Origin: CAVPHV01 sp963704825
GTDB lineage: Bacteria; Actinomycetota; Acidimicrobiia; Spongiisociales; UBA5794
Assembly (NCBI GenBank): GCA_963704825.1
Contig: CAVPHV010000003.1
Coordinates: 62,001-126,000 of the forward strand
Direction: 5' to 3'
DNA length: 64,000 nt
In this document: positions 54,556-62,634 of the stretch, piece by piece
Numbering within the stretch: the stretch's first letter is position 1
Layout of the letters: each line of letters begins with the position of its first letter
Program-made: the position numbers and the translations under genes
Notes under the pieces: generated by a model
What the model saw: only the letters and a program-made list of their open reading frames with translations
Databases searched by the model: none
What the model was told of the DNA's origin: nothing

Positions 54556-54639
54556 TCAGCCGCGGCCGGCGTTGGGGCGACGCCCGTGGTTCGCCTTGGA
54601 ACGGCGGGCGCGAAGTCTGCGACGCTTTTTCTTGGCCAT
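54556..54639 (-). CDS. Ribosomal protein bL37 (27 aa)
   Basis: A 27-residue, very basic peptide starting MAKKKRRR and containing SKANHGRRPNA, which closely matches the tiny large-subunit protein bL37 found in mycobacterial ribosomes (about 24 residues). It lies in a gap between the metallopeptidase and DUF192 genes, on the minus strand. TACTCT about 10 bases before the ATG may be its -10 box. It is easily missed by gene finders because of its length. Confidence 0.85.
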   Translation of the reverse strand: MAKKKRRRLRARRSKANHGRRPNAGRG

Positions 54640-54694
54640 AGCGGGAGGGAGAGTACCACCCGGGCCTACGTCGGCAACCGGCCCCGCCATTGTG

Positions 54695-55030
54695 ATGCTG
54701 GCGCCGGGGTGGCGGTGCGGCCCCGTCACTGTCGCCGTGACGGCCCGCCAGCGGCGTCGTGGCCTGCGTCCCCGCCCTCTCGGCCGGCGGTTGCTGCTGA
54801 GGACGCGGTCCGTTCACGGTCTCGGATTGGTCGAGGACCTGGCCCTGGTAGGCATCGGGCCTGACCACCGGGTGTGTGCCGTGCGCGTGCTACGTCCCGG
54901 GCGCATCGTCACGATTGCGCGATGCCGCTGGATTCTCGAACTCCCGATCGACCACCCGACACCGGCCGTGGGAGCTCGGGTCGACGTAGCACGGCTCCGT
55001 CCCATCTGGCGACCCGGCGACCCCGCCTAA
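54695..55030 (+). CDS. DUF192-like protein, 111 aa
   Basis: The order of features follows DUF192: an N-terminal strand pair, RQRRRGLRPRPLG (usual family turn RxxGLMxR), a SVHGLGLVEDLALVG segment (in place of the usual HTFGM..PIDVVF), then CAVRVLRPGRIVTIARCRWILELP, the conserved ending strands. Several key residues deviate, so it is a divergent member of unknown function. ATG 54695 or GTG 54692. It ends 9 bases before rsmI. Confidence 0.6.
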   Translation: MLAPGWRCGPVTVAVTARQRRRGLRPRPLGRRLLLRTRSVHGLGLVEDLALVGIGPDHRVCAVRVLRPGRIVTIARCRWILELPIDHPTPAVGARVDVARLRPIWRPGDPA

Positions 55031-55039
55031 GCTCGCCCG

Positions 55040-55876
55040 ATGCCGGGCACTCTCATTCTCTGCGCAACGCCGATCGGAAACCTCGGCGACGCGCCGCCTC
55101 GGCTGCGGGAAGCCATCGCCGGCGCCGACGTTGTCTACGCCGAGGACACCCGCCGCTCCTACAAACTCCTTCGCGCCCTCGGTGTCGATCAGACCTTGCG
55201 GTCCTACTTCGCCGGCAACGAGGCGGAGCGGTCATCCGAACTCGCCGGCCGGCTGCGGGAAGGCGCCACAGTCGTCCTGCTCACCGATGCCGGAACCCCG
55301 TCGATCTCAGATCCTGGGTTGAGTGCGGTCAACGCCGCGGTCGCGGCGGGAGCCGACGTAACCGTCGTTCCCGGCCCTTCTGCGGTGACGGCGGCACTGG
55401 CCGTTTCGGGCCTGCCGACCGAGCGGTTCGTCTTCGAGGGCTTCCTACCCCGCAGAGGCGGCGAGCGCACCAGCAGGCTGACGGCGCTTGCCAACGAACC
55501 CCGCACTGTGGTGTTGTTTGCGGGCAAGGGCAAGGTGGCACGCGACCTGGCTGACCTCGCTGACGCATTGGGCGTCGACCGGCAAGCTGCGGTCGCCAGA
55601 GAACTCACCAAGCTTCACGAGGAAGTGTGGCGGGGGACGCTGGGCGACGCGGCGACGCGATGGAACGAGACCGTCGCACCGCGCGGCGAGTTCACCGTGG
55701 TCATCGCGGGCGCGATCGAACAGATGCCGGAACCGGATGATCTCCTCGAAGCGGTTGCAAACCTCGAGTCAGCGGGGCTCTCGCGATCGGAGGCCGTGCG
55801 CGAGATCGCAGGCCTCCATGGGGTGTCGCGCCGCGAGCTCTACGAGGCGGTGATCAGAGGCCGAGCCGGCGCCTGA
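55040..55876 (+). CDS. rsmI: 16S rRNA (cytidine1402-2'-O)-methyltransferase
   Basis: A 278-residue tetrapyrrole-methylase-fold rRNA methyltransferase. ATPIGNLGD, AEDTRRSYKLLRALGV, LLTDAGTPSISDPG, VVPGPSAVTAAL, FVFEGFLPRR and ELTKLHEEVWRGTL are the RsmI marks, and the C-terminal small domain (SRSEAVREIAGLHGVSRRELY) is present. TAAGCT 6 bases before the ATG suggests a leaderless start. It converges with and overlaps the AbrB gene by 23 bases. Confidence 0.95.
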   Translation: MPGTLILCATPIGNLGDAPPRLREAIAGADVVYAEDTRRSYKLLRALGVDQTLRSYFAGNEAERSSELAGRLREGATVVLLTDAGTPSISDPGLSAVNAAVAAGADVTVVPGPSAVTAALAVSGLPTERFVFEGFLPRRGGERTSRLTALANEPRTVVLFAGKGKVARDLADLADALGVDRQAAVARELTKLHEEVWRGTLGDAATRWNETVAPRGEFTVVIAGAIEQMPEPDDLLEAVANLESAGLSRSEAVREIAGLHGVSRRELYEAVIRGRAGA

Positions 55877-56138
55877 TCTCCGCTTCGATCTGGGCCGCCT
55901 CTTTGCTGCCAACATCCGTGGTGAGCTTGCGCTCCCACTCGGCAACGGCGTTGCGGTCGAGTTCGAACATGTGTCCGCCCACGGCGACAGTGGCTTCACG
56001 CTTGCGCAGGATGATTTGGTCCCCCTCGACCGCGATCGCGAGTTCGTCGCCTTCGTGAATGTTGAGAATGCGGCGGGTTTCCGCCGGAATCACGATGCGA
56101 CCGAGGTCGTCGATCTTTCGGATCATGCCGGTGTCCAC
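55854..56138 (-). CDS. AbrB/SpoVT family transition-state regulator
   Basis: A 94-residue protein with a SpoVT-AbrB DNA-binding domain: MIRKIDDLGRIVIPAETRRILNIHEGDELAIAVEGDQIILRKR. The second half (EWERKLTTDVGSKEAAQIEAEIRRRLG) is a helical dimer region. Known members control stationary-phase or sporulation genes; targets here are unknown. I chose GTG 56138, which has CTGGAGG 8 bases upstream; ATG 56126 is possible. Divergent from metG. Confidence 0.88.
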   Translation of the reverse strand: MDTGMIRKIDDLGRIVIPAETRRILNIHEGDELAIAVEGDQIILRKREATVAVGGHMFELDRNAVAEWERKLTTDVGSKEAAQIEAEIRRRLGL

Positions 56139-56283
56139 TTTCCGTACCTCCAGTTCGGGCGAGCGCGGCCTGTCCCCGAAGGCCGGTCTGTCTGTAACGA
56201 TTTCAATAGTACCCGCACCCGTGGACCTGAGATGCCAAGGGCTTCGCGGGGGTTTGCCACCCGGTGGTACCATCGCCCGCCTC

Positions 56284-57948
56284 GTGACTTCTCAAGCTCA
56301 CCAACCCAAGCACATCCTCGTCGCCGTCGCTTGGCCCTACGCGCAAGGTTCGATGCATCTCGGGCATATCGCGGGCGCCTACCTGCCTCCAGACATCTTC
56401 GCTCGGTATCACCGAGCGATTGGCGACAAGACCCTGATGGTCTCCGGCTCGGACGTGCACGGCACTCCGATCACGGTGAAAGCTGAGGAGGAGGGGGTCA
56501 CACCGCAGGAGATCGTCGACCGATACCACCCCGAGTTCCTCGGCCATTGGCGGGACCTGGGTATCGATTTCGACCTCTTCACCACAACCGGTACGGACAA
56601 CCACCGGAGGGTGACGCAGGGTTTCTTCATGAGGCTGCTCGAGAACGGCTACCTGTACCGCAAGACGGTGCAGCAGTTCTTCGATCCTTCCCAGCAACGT
56701 TTCCTTCCGGACCGCTACATCGAGGGGACGTGCCCGCACTGCGGCTACGAGCACGCCCGTGGTGATCAGTGCGACAACTGTGGCCGGACCCTTGATCCCG
56801 TTGACCTCGTCGAGCCGCGCAGCAAGCTGTCGGGGACTACACCAGAACTGCGCGATACGGAGCACTTCTACTGGAAGCTCAGTGCCCTCAACGAACCAAT
56901 GCTCGAGTGGCTGACGTCCCGGGAGGGGTGGCGCCCCCACGTGCTCAACTTTGCCGTCGGCATGGTCGAGGAAGGACTCCACGATCGTGCCTTCACCCGC
57001 GACCTCGACTGGGGGATCCCGCTTCCGGTGGATGACCTCGGGCCGGGGAAGTCCGTCTATGTGTGGTGGGAAGCGGTGATGGGTTACTACTCGGCTCCGC
57101 AGGAATGGGCCGAGCTGCAGGGTGACCCCGAGGCGTGGCGCGCCTGGTGGGAGGACCCCGAGGCGGAGGCCTACTACTTCGTCGGCAAGGACAACATCCC
57201 GTTCCATGCCGTGTACTGGCCCGCGCTGTTGATGGGCCACGGCGGGCTCAACCTCCCGACCGACGTGCCGGCCAACCAGTACGTCACGTTCGGGGGGAGC
57301 AAGGCCTCCAAATCGCGCGGTGTCGGCCGTTCCTTGCAGTGGTACATCGACACCTTTGAGCCCGATGCACTCCGCTACGCGATTGCCGCGTCGTTTCCGG
57401 AAACGAACGACACCGACCTTTCCGACGACGAGATGGTGCGCCGGGTCAACGATGAACTGGTCTCGACCTGGGGCAATCTCGTCAATCGGGTCGTTTCGAT
57501 GACACATCGCTACTTTGACGGCTTGGTGCCCGAGGCCTTCGACCTCACCGCAGCCGACAGCGGACTACTCGACGGCATCGACGCCATGCTGGCCGAGGTC
57601 GGCGAGCAGATCACTGCGGTGAAGCTGCGGGCCGGGCTGGCGACCGCGATGGCGGCTGCTTCCACCGTGAACGTCTACCTCAGCGAGCAGGAACCCTGGA
57701 AGACGGCCAAGACGGATCTCGTCAGGACGGGTACGACCCTGGCGGTGGCGCTCGACGCCATCAGCGGACTCGCCGTAGCCCTCGCCCCGTATCTGCCGTT
57801 CACTTCGCGGACCGTGCTCGAGACTCTCGGGTTCGCGGTGCCGGAGGCAGGGCCACTGTGGGTCTGGGAGCGGGTGCCGGCCGGGACGGTCCTCGGCCCC
57901 GCCGAGCCGCTGTTCCGCAAAGCAGAGCTTCCCGACGAAGAGGAGTAG
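56284..57948 (+). CDS. metG: Methionyl-tRNA synthetase
   Basis: A 554-residue enzyme charging tRNA-Met. HIGH box reads HLGH (25-28, GSMHLGHIAGAYLPPDIFAR); the zinc knuckle has CPHCGYEHARGDQCDNCG; FVGKDNIPFHAVYWPA follows. The KMSKS loop reads KASKS (residues 340-344, GGSKASKSRG), an altered second position. There is no C-terminal tRNA-binding (EMAP-like) domain. GTG 56284 is chosen because homology begins just after it; TACCAT lies 10 bases upstream. It leads an operon with tatD, ksgA and ispE. Confidence 0.95.
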   Translation: MTSQAHQPKHILVAVAWPYAQGSMHLGHIAGAYLPPDIFARYHRAIGDKTLMVSGSDVHGTPITVKAEEEGVTPQEIVDRYHPEFLGHWRDLGIDFDLFTTTGTDNHRRVTQGFFMRLLENGYLYRKTVQQFFDPSQQRFLPDRYIEGTCPHCGYEHARGDQCDNCGRTLDPVDLVEPRSKLSGTTPELRDTEHFYWKLSALNEPMLEWLTSREGWRPHVLNFAVGMVEEGLHDRAFTRDLDWGIPLPVDDLGPGKSVYVWWEAVMGYYSAPQEWAELQGDPEAWRAWWEDPEAEAYYFVGKDNIPFHAVYWPALLMGHGGLNLPTDVPANQYVTFGGSKASKSRGVGRSLQWYIDTFEPDALRYAIAASFPETNDTDLSDDEMVRRVNDELVSTWGNLVNRVVSMTHRYFDGLVPEAFDLTAADSGLLDGIDAMLAEVGEQITAVKLRAGLATAMAAASTVNVYLSEQEPWKTAKTDLVRTGTTLAVALDAISGLAVALAPYLPFTSRTVLETLGFAVPEAGPLWVWERVPAGTVLGPAEPLFRKAELPDEEE

Positions 57949-57950
57949 GC

Positions 57951-58718
57951 GTGGCCGCTCGTCGCTGGGTCGACAGCCATTGTCACCTGTTCATGGCGGG
58001 GGAACCCGCCGAGTCGCTGCTCGAGCGAGCCGCCGCTGCCGGCGTGGACTGGCTCCTGGCACCAGGCATCGACCTCGAGACATCGCTCCAGGCTCGAGCC
58101 CTTGCTGAGCAGTATCCCGACCGGGTGTTGTGGTCGGCCGGCCTGCATCCCCACGACGCGGTGCGTTGGCCGGACGAGGGGGGCCGAATCTCGGCGTTGG
58201 CGGTTGACGCCGCCGCCATCGGCGAAGTTGGGCTGGACTTCTACCGCAATCTGTCACCACGCGAGCCGCAACTCGAGGCGTTTCGGGCGCAGCTGCGGCT
58301 CGGTGCCGACCTCGGCAAGCCGGTCATCATCCACTGTCGTGACGCCTTCAAGGAGATCCATTCCGAACTGGAGACGGCCGACCTCGGCGAGCGAGCCGTG
58401 CTGCACTGCTGGACCGGCGGGCCGAAGTGGACGAAGCGGTTTGCCGAGCTGGGCGTGACCTTCTCGTTCGCCGGCCCGGTTACGTACGAGACCGGAGACA
58501 CCGTGCGACGCGGCGTCGCGGTGGCGCCACCGGAGCGGACCATGATCGAAACCGATACGCCATATCTGACTCCGCCGCCCAATCGCCGACTGCCGAATGA
58601 GCCAGCCAATGTGGTGCGAGTCGGCGAGGCGCTTGCCGAGGTGTGGGGCCGTGATGTCGCCGACGTCGCCGAGATGACCACAGCGACCGCTACCCGGGTA
58701 TTCGGCGGTCCGGCGTGA
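57951..58718 (+). CDS. tatD: TatD family metal-dependent deoxyribonuclease
   Basis: A 255-residue TIM-barrel hydrolase. Metal ligands appear as DSHCHL (His10, His12), GEVGLDFYR, IIHCRDA, VLHCWTGG and ETDTPYLTP. TatD proteins have 3'-5' DNase activity linked to repair or apoptosis-like DNA degradation. GTG start 2 bases after metG with GAGGAG upstream; the 3' end overlaps ksgA by 4 bases. Confidence 0.92.
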   Translation: MAARRWVDSHCHLFMAGEPAESLLERAAAAGVDWLLAPGIDLETSLQARALAEQYPDRVLWSAGLHPHDAVRWPDEGGRISALAVDAAAIGEVGLDFYRNLSPREPQLEAFRAQLRLGADLGKPVIIHCRDAFKEIHSELETADLGERAVLHCWTGGPKWTKRFAELGVTFSFAGPVTYETGDTVRRGVAVAPPERTMIETDTPYLTPPPNRRLPNEPANVVRVGEALAEVWGRDVADVAEMTTATATRVFGGPA

Positions 58719-59542
58719 CCTCGGCATCGGATCGACCGGCGCAAAGCCGGGTCGAGATCGTCGCGTTGCTTGATCGCCATGGGCTGCGGCCGCGGAAACG
58801 ACTCGGACAGCACTTCCTCGCCGATCCCAACATCGTCGAGCGGATCGTTCGGCTGGCGGAGTTGACCTTCGACGACCTTGTCCTCGAGATCGGTGCCGGC
58901 ACCGGAACCTTGACTCGGGCGTTGGCGGCGACGGGCGCCACGGTGGTGGCCTACGAAGTTGATGCCGGATTGCGGCCGGTACTGGAGGAGACGCTGACGG
59001 GTTGTGATGTTGACCTGCGGTTCGAAGACGTCACCCGAGCGGACCTTCCGACCCGTCTGGCGGGAGGCCCGTGGACCATGGTCGCTAATCTGCCCTACAA
59101 CGTCGGTACACCGCTTCTGCTCGATCTACTGCGGACGGCGCCGCGAATCGAGCGGTTCGTGGTGATGGTGCAGACCGAGGTCGGTGACCGTTTGGCGGCA
59201 CGTCCCGGATCCAAGACGTACGGCCTGCCCTCGGTTGTTGCCCAACTCCACGCCGAGGTACGGGCCGGGTTCCGGGTGCCGCCCCAGGTCTTTGTCCCCG
59301 CCCCCGACGTTGACTCCCTGGTCGTTGTACTCGAACGGAGGCCGGCGCCGCCCCGGACTGAGGCGGCGATCGAGCTGGCCGCCGCCGCTTTCAACCAGCG
59401 CCGCAAGATGCTGCGCCGCTCTCTCGTCCCGGTCCTGGTCGACCCCGAGGCCGTGCTGGAAGCCGCAGGGATCGAGCCAACGGCGCGAGCCGAGGAGCTG
59501 GCCCCCAGGGACTACCTGCGGCTGGCCGAGGCGGTGACGTGA
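58715..59542 (+). CDS. rsmA: 16S rRNA dimethyladenosine transferase RsmA (KsgA)
   Basis: A 275-residue methyltransferase that dimethylates two adenosines near the 16S 3' end. LRPRKRLGQHFLADPNIVERIV opens the fold, LEIGAGTGTLTRAL is the SAM loop, ANLPYNV is the catalytic motif IV, and the C-terminal AFNQRRKMLRRSL helix pair is present. GTG start overlaps the tatD stop. Confidence 0.95.
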   Translation: MTSASDRPAQSRVEIVALLDRHGLRPRKRLGQHFLADPNIVERIVRLAELTFDDLVLEIGAGTGTLTRALAATGATVVAYEVDAGLRPVLEETLTGCDVDLRFEDVTRADLPTRLAGGPWTMVANLPYNVGTPLLLDLLRTAPRIERFVVMVQTEVGDRLAARPGSKTYGLPSVVAQLHAEVRAGFRVPPQVFVPAPDVDSLVVVLERRPAPPRTEAAIELAAAAFNQRRKMLRRSLVPVLVDPEAVLEAAGIEPTARAEELAPRDYLRLAEAVT

Positions 59543-60399
59543 TGCGGGCGCTGGCGTACGGCAAGGTCAATCTGTCGCTCCATGTCGGTGCGGGCGATGG
59601 TTCGAGGCATCTCGTCAACGGGCTCTTCCAGTCGATCGGGTGGGCCGATCGACTGACGCTCGAAAAGGCCGAGGAGGACGTGCTCGCCGGCTCGGAGGGG
59701 CGTCCGGTTGTTGCCGGCGAGGACAACCTGGCGTGGCGGGCCGCCGTCGCGGTTCGTGGATTGGCCGACGCCAAGGCGGCGATGGCACTCACCCTCGACA
59801 AGGAGATACCGGTGGCTGCCGGCCTCGGCGGAGGGAGCGCCGACGCCGCCGCGGCGCTGGCGCTGGCCGGTCGCCTGTGGGGGGTCGGGCCCGAGGCACA
59901 GGCCACCTTGGCGGCGACTCTCGGGTCGGACGTTCCGTTTTGCCTGGCCGGTGGCCTGGCGCACGTGAGCGGCACCGGGGAAGTGGTGGAACCGCTCGAG
60001 CCTGCCGGCGGATACGCCCTTGCCCTTGTGGTGCCGCCTGTGGAGGTCTCCACCGCGGCGGTGTATTCGGCGTGGGATCGGCTCGACGGGCCGACGGGCC
60101 CGCCGACGGGTGGCAACGACTTGCCTCCGGCGTTGCGTGCCCTCGGACCACTGCGCAATGACCTGTATCCCGCCGCAGTTGCGGTGGCCCCCGAGATCGA
60201 TGAATGGCGTGCCGAGATGGCGAGCCGTTGGGGCCGGGCCGTCATCCTCACCGGCAGCGGGCCGACGGTGTTTGCGTTTTTTGTCGACGAGTCGGAGGCC
60301 GCCGCTGCCCTCGACGCAGCGCCGGTTGGTGCTCGCGCCCTGTACGCCACCCGACCCGTCGGCCGGGGGTGGGAGTTCATGGAGAGTGGTGGCGCATAG
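59542..60399 (+). CDS. ispE: 4-diphosphocytidyl-2-C-methyl-D-erythritol kinase
   Basis: A GHMP kinase of the MEP isoprenoid pathway, 285 residues. AYGKVNLSLHVG opens the fold, IPVAAGLGGGSADAAAAL is the ATP loop, LGSDVPFCLAGG binds substrate, and LTGSGPTVFAFF is motif 3. ATG 59542 shares a base with the rsmA stop; GTG 59539 is equally possible. Together with ispF in this window it supports use of the MEP pathway. Confidence 0.94.
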   Translation: MRALAYGKVNLSLHVGAGDGSRHLVNGLFQSIGWADRLTLEKAEEDVLAGSEGRPVVAGEDNLAWRAAVAVRGLADAKAAMALTLDKEIPVAAGLGGGSADAAAALALAGRLWGVGPEAQATLAATLGSDVPFCLAGGLAHVSGTGEVVEPLEPAGGYALALVVPPVEVSTAAVYSAWDRLDGPTGPPTGGNDLPPALRALGPLRNDLYPAAVAVAPEIDEWRAEMASRWGRAVILTGSGPTVFAFFVDESEAAAALDAAPVGARALYATRPVGRGWEFMESGGA

Positions 60400-60488
60400 A
60401 CGGGTTCTGTGGAGAGGTGTCGACAGCAATGCGTGAGCTCGCGCAGGGCGCGGCTGGCGGGTGACGACCCGCCCAGTCCAACACCCCT

Positions 60489-60594
60489 CTAGAAGACTGT
60501 TGAACCAGCGCCAGCTTGGTGCTGTCGCGACGTCGAGGACCAGGCGTTTGCTCGCCGGCGCAATCCCGCACGGCGTTCGTTCAACACCCTCCTA
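60489..60594. repeat. 106-bp inverted-repeat element, copy 2
   Basis: Begins CTAGAAGACTGTTGAAC and ends GTTCAACACCCTCCTA. It matches copy 1 (16837-16943) along its whole length: the central GGACCAGGCGTTTGCTCG and the GGCGCAATCCCGCACGGCGT run are nearly unchanged. It is located in the non-coding gap between ispE and tRNA-Gln. Confidence 0.85.
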
Positions 60595-60643
60595 CAATCC
60601 CCTGCGCGCGGTTGGGGCTCCGGCCTTGGCCGCGGCCATCCGA

Positions 60644-60718
60644 TGGGGGGTGGTGTAAGTGGCAGCACAAGTGGTTTTGGTCCACTCAGTCCGGGTTCGA
60701 GTCCTGGCCCCCCAGCCA
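60644..60718 (+). tRNA. tRNA-Gln (anticodon TTG), CCA encoded
   Basis: Acceptor TGGGGGG pairs with CCCCCCA, anticodon stem AGTGG/CCACT with loop TTTTGGT (TTG), T-arm CCGGGTTCGAGTCCTGG, discriminator G, and CCA present in the DNA (60716-60718). It lies upstream of glmU, a usual place in actinobacteria. Confidence 0.96.
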
Positions 60719-60765
60719 ACACAAGCATGCTGCGCTCGTCGAGACCCTGGAGCCGTCTTCCCACT

Positions 60766-61524
60766 ATGAACGTCGTTGCCATCGTTCTCGCCGCGGGTAA
60801 GGGGACACGGATGGAGTCCGACCTCGCCAAGGTGTTGCACCCCGCCGCCGGGAGGCCGCTGCTCGCCTGGGTCCTCGACGCGCTCGGAGGCGTCGACGTC
60901 GACCAGACGGTGGCGGTGATCGGCTACCAGGCCGAGGCGGTTGCCGCGTTGCTGCCCGACGAGGTTGTTGCAGCCATCCAGCATGAGCAACACGGCACCG
61001 GCCACGCCACCCAGGTGGGTCTCGCCGCCGCGAGCGTCTCACCCGACGATGTCGTACTTGTCGTGCTCGGCGACATGCCGCTGATCACGGCGGCGACGTT
61101 GCGCAGCGTGCTTTTTGTGCACGAGCAGACGGGAGCCGCTGCCACCCTGCTGTCGGTGATCCTCGAAGAGGACAGCGCCTACGGTCGGGTGCTGCGCCGC
61201 AACGGCCGCGTCGTCGGGATCGTCGAGGTACGCGACGCCACACCGGACCAGCTCGCGGTGCGCGAGATGAACACATCGGTGTATGCCTTCGATGCGGCGC
61301 TTCTGATGGCGGCGCTCGACGAGCTGAGCCCGGACAATGATCAGGGTGAGCTGTACTTGACCGACGTCATTGGGATTCTGGTCGCGTCCGGTCACGAGGT
61401 GGCTGCCGTAGTGCTTCCCGATGTGGACGAGGCGCGTGGGGTCAATACCCTCGCCGAATTGGGAACGGTTTCGGGCCTGTTGGCGGATCGGGTCGCCGGG
61501 TCCGGTACGGGAGGCGCACCGTGA
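60766..61524 (+). CDS. glmU: GlmU-like N-acetylglucosamine-1-phosphate uridylyltransferase, one domain only
   Basis: A 252-residue nucleotidyltransferase. AIVLAAGKGTRM and AKVLHPAAGRPLLAWVL form the catalytic loop, QHGTGHATQ binds UTP, VLGDMPLI holds the metal Asp, and EMNTSVYAF and NDQGELYLTDVI follow. Usual GlmU is about 450-490 residues with a C-terminal left-handed beta-helix acetyltransferase domain; that domain is absent, and the gene ends cleanly rather than by a visible frameshift. Glucosamine-1-phosphate acetylation would need another enzyme. I start at ATG 60766. Confidence 0.88.
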   Translation: MNVVAIVLAAGKGTRMESDLAKVLHPAAGRPLLAWVLDALGGVDVDQTVAVIGYQAEAVAALLPDEVVAAIQHEQHGTGHATQVGLAAASVSPDDVVLVVLGDMPLITAATLRSVLFVHEQTGAAATLLSVILEEDSAYGRVLRRNGRVVGIVEVRDATPDQLAVREMNTSVYAFDAALLMAALDELSPDNDQGELYLTDVIGILVASGHEVAAVVLPDVDEARGVNTLAELGTVSGLLADRVAGSGTGGAP

Positions 61525-61612
61525 TCGAACGCAGCGCGTCGGGATGGGACGGATCCCCAATTCCCGGCTACGCTGCGCGTCGGCGCGGTAAGGCACACCG
61601 GGAGCGGCACTG

Positions 61613-62585
61613 ATGGAGATCACAAGCCGGAAGCGACTGATGGTGTTCTCAGGGTCGGCGAACCCCGGCCTGGCGAGGGAAGTCGCCAACATCCTCGGCA
61701 CCGACCTGGGTGACGTGGAGCGCTCGGTGTTCGCCAACGGCGAGATCTACATCATGTACAACGAGAGCGTGCGCGGCGCCGACTGCTTTGTCATCCAGAG
61801 CCACACCAACCCCGTGAATTTCAACGTCATGGAACAGCTCATCATGATCGATGCGCTCAAGCGCGCATCCGCCAAGCGGATCACCGCCGTTGTGCCGTTC
61901 TATGCCTACGCCAGACAGGACAAGAAGGGCCGGCCCCGCGAACCGATTTCGGCCCGCTTGATGGGCGACCTGTTCGTTGCAGCCGGCGCCGATCGGATTG
62001 TTTCGGTCGACCTCCACACCGGCCAGATTCAGGGGTTCGTCGACGCACCATTCGACCACCTCACTGCGCTGCCGGTGTTCGTCGACTACCTCACTCGGGG
62101 GCTCAATCGGCCCAACGACGATCGTGTCGCCCGACGCCGGCCGGGTCAAGGTTGCCGCCAAATACGCCCGTCATCTCGACGCCCAGGTGGCCTTTGTGCA
62201 CAAGCGGCGCCGCACCGACATCCGCAACGAGGTTTCGGCGCTCGAGGTCGTCGGCGACGTCCAGGGTCGCCATTGCGTGATCGTCGATGACATGATCGAT
62301 ACGGCGGGCACCGCCGTTGCCGCCGCTGAACTCCTGATGAGTCGAGGCGCCCTCGACGTGAAGCTGGTGGCAACCCACGGCGTGTTGTCGGTCCCGGCGG
62401 TGGATCGACTCAAGAACGCTCCGATCACCGAGGTGGTCATTTCGAATACGCTGCCGGTGCCCGACGACGCGGCCGACTTCGACAAGCTCACCGTGCTCTC
62501 GATTGGGTCACTGCTCGCCGGCGCCATCAATGCCATCTTCACCGACGCCTCGGTGAGTGAGATCTTCCAGGGCGAAAACACCTGA
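61613..62585 (+). CDS. prs: Ribose-phosphate pyrophosphokinase (frame broken in a G-run near 62099)
   Basis: Makes PRPP from ribose-5-phosphate and ATP. The first frame has MVFSGSANPGLAREVA, FANGEIYI, YARQDKKGRPREPISARL and the VDLHTGQIQGFVD flag, then loses sense after YLTRG. The PRPP loop VIVDDMIDTAGTAV and the end (SVSEIFQGE) are in the next frame. Taking one G from GGGGG at 62097-62101 gives one continuous protein of about 323 residues, so an extra base in a homopolymer is almost certainly an error in an essential gene. Confidence 0.92.
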
Positions 62586-62634
62586 TGCTGCGGCCGGGAC
62601 GGTCGCGGCCGGACGCCCGGAGAAGCGGGGTACC

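Noticed and set aside
62090..62105. Programmed ribosomal frameshift in prs
   Set aside because: prs is not known to use frameshifting, the site is a plain G-run, and similar single-base breaks occur in unrelated genes; an error is simpler.
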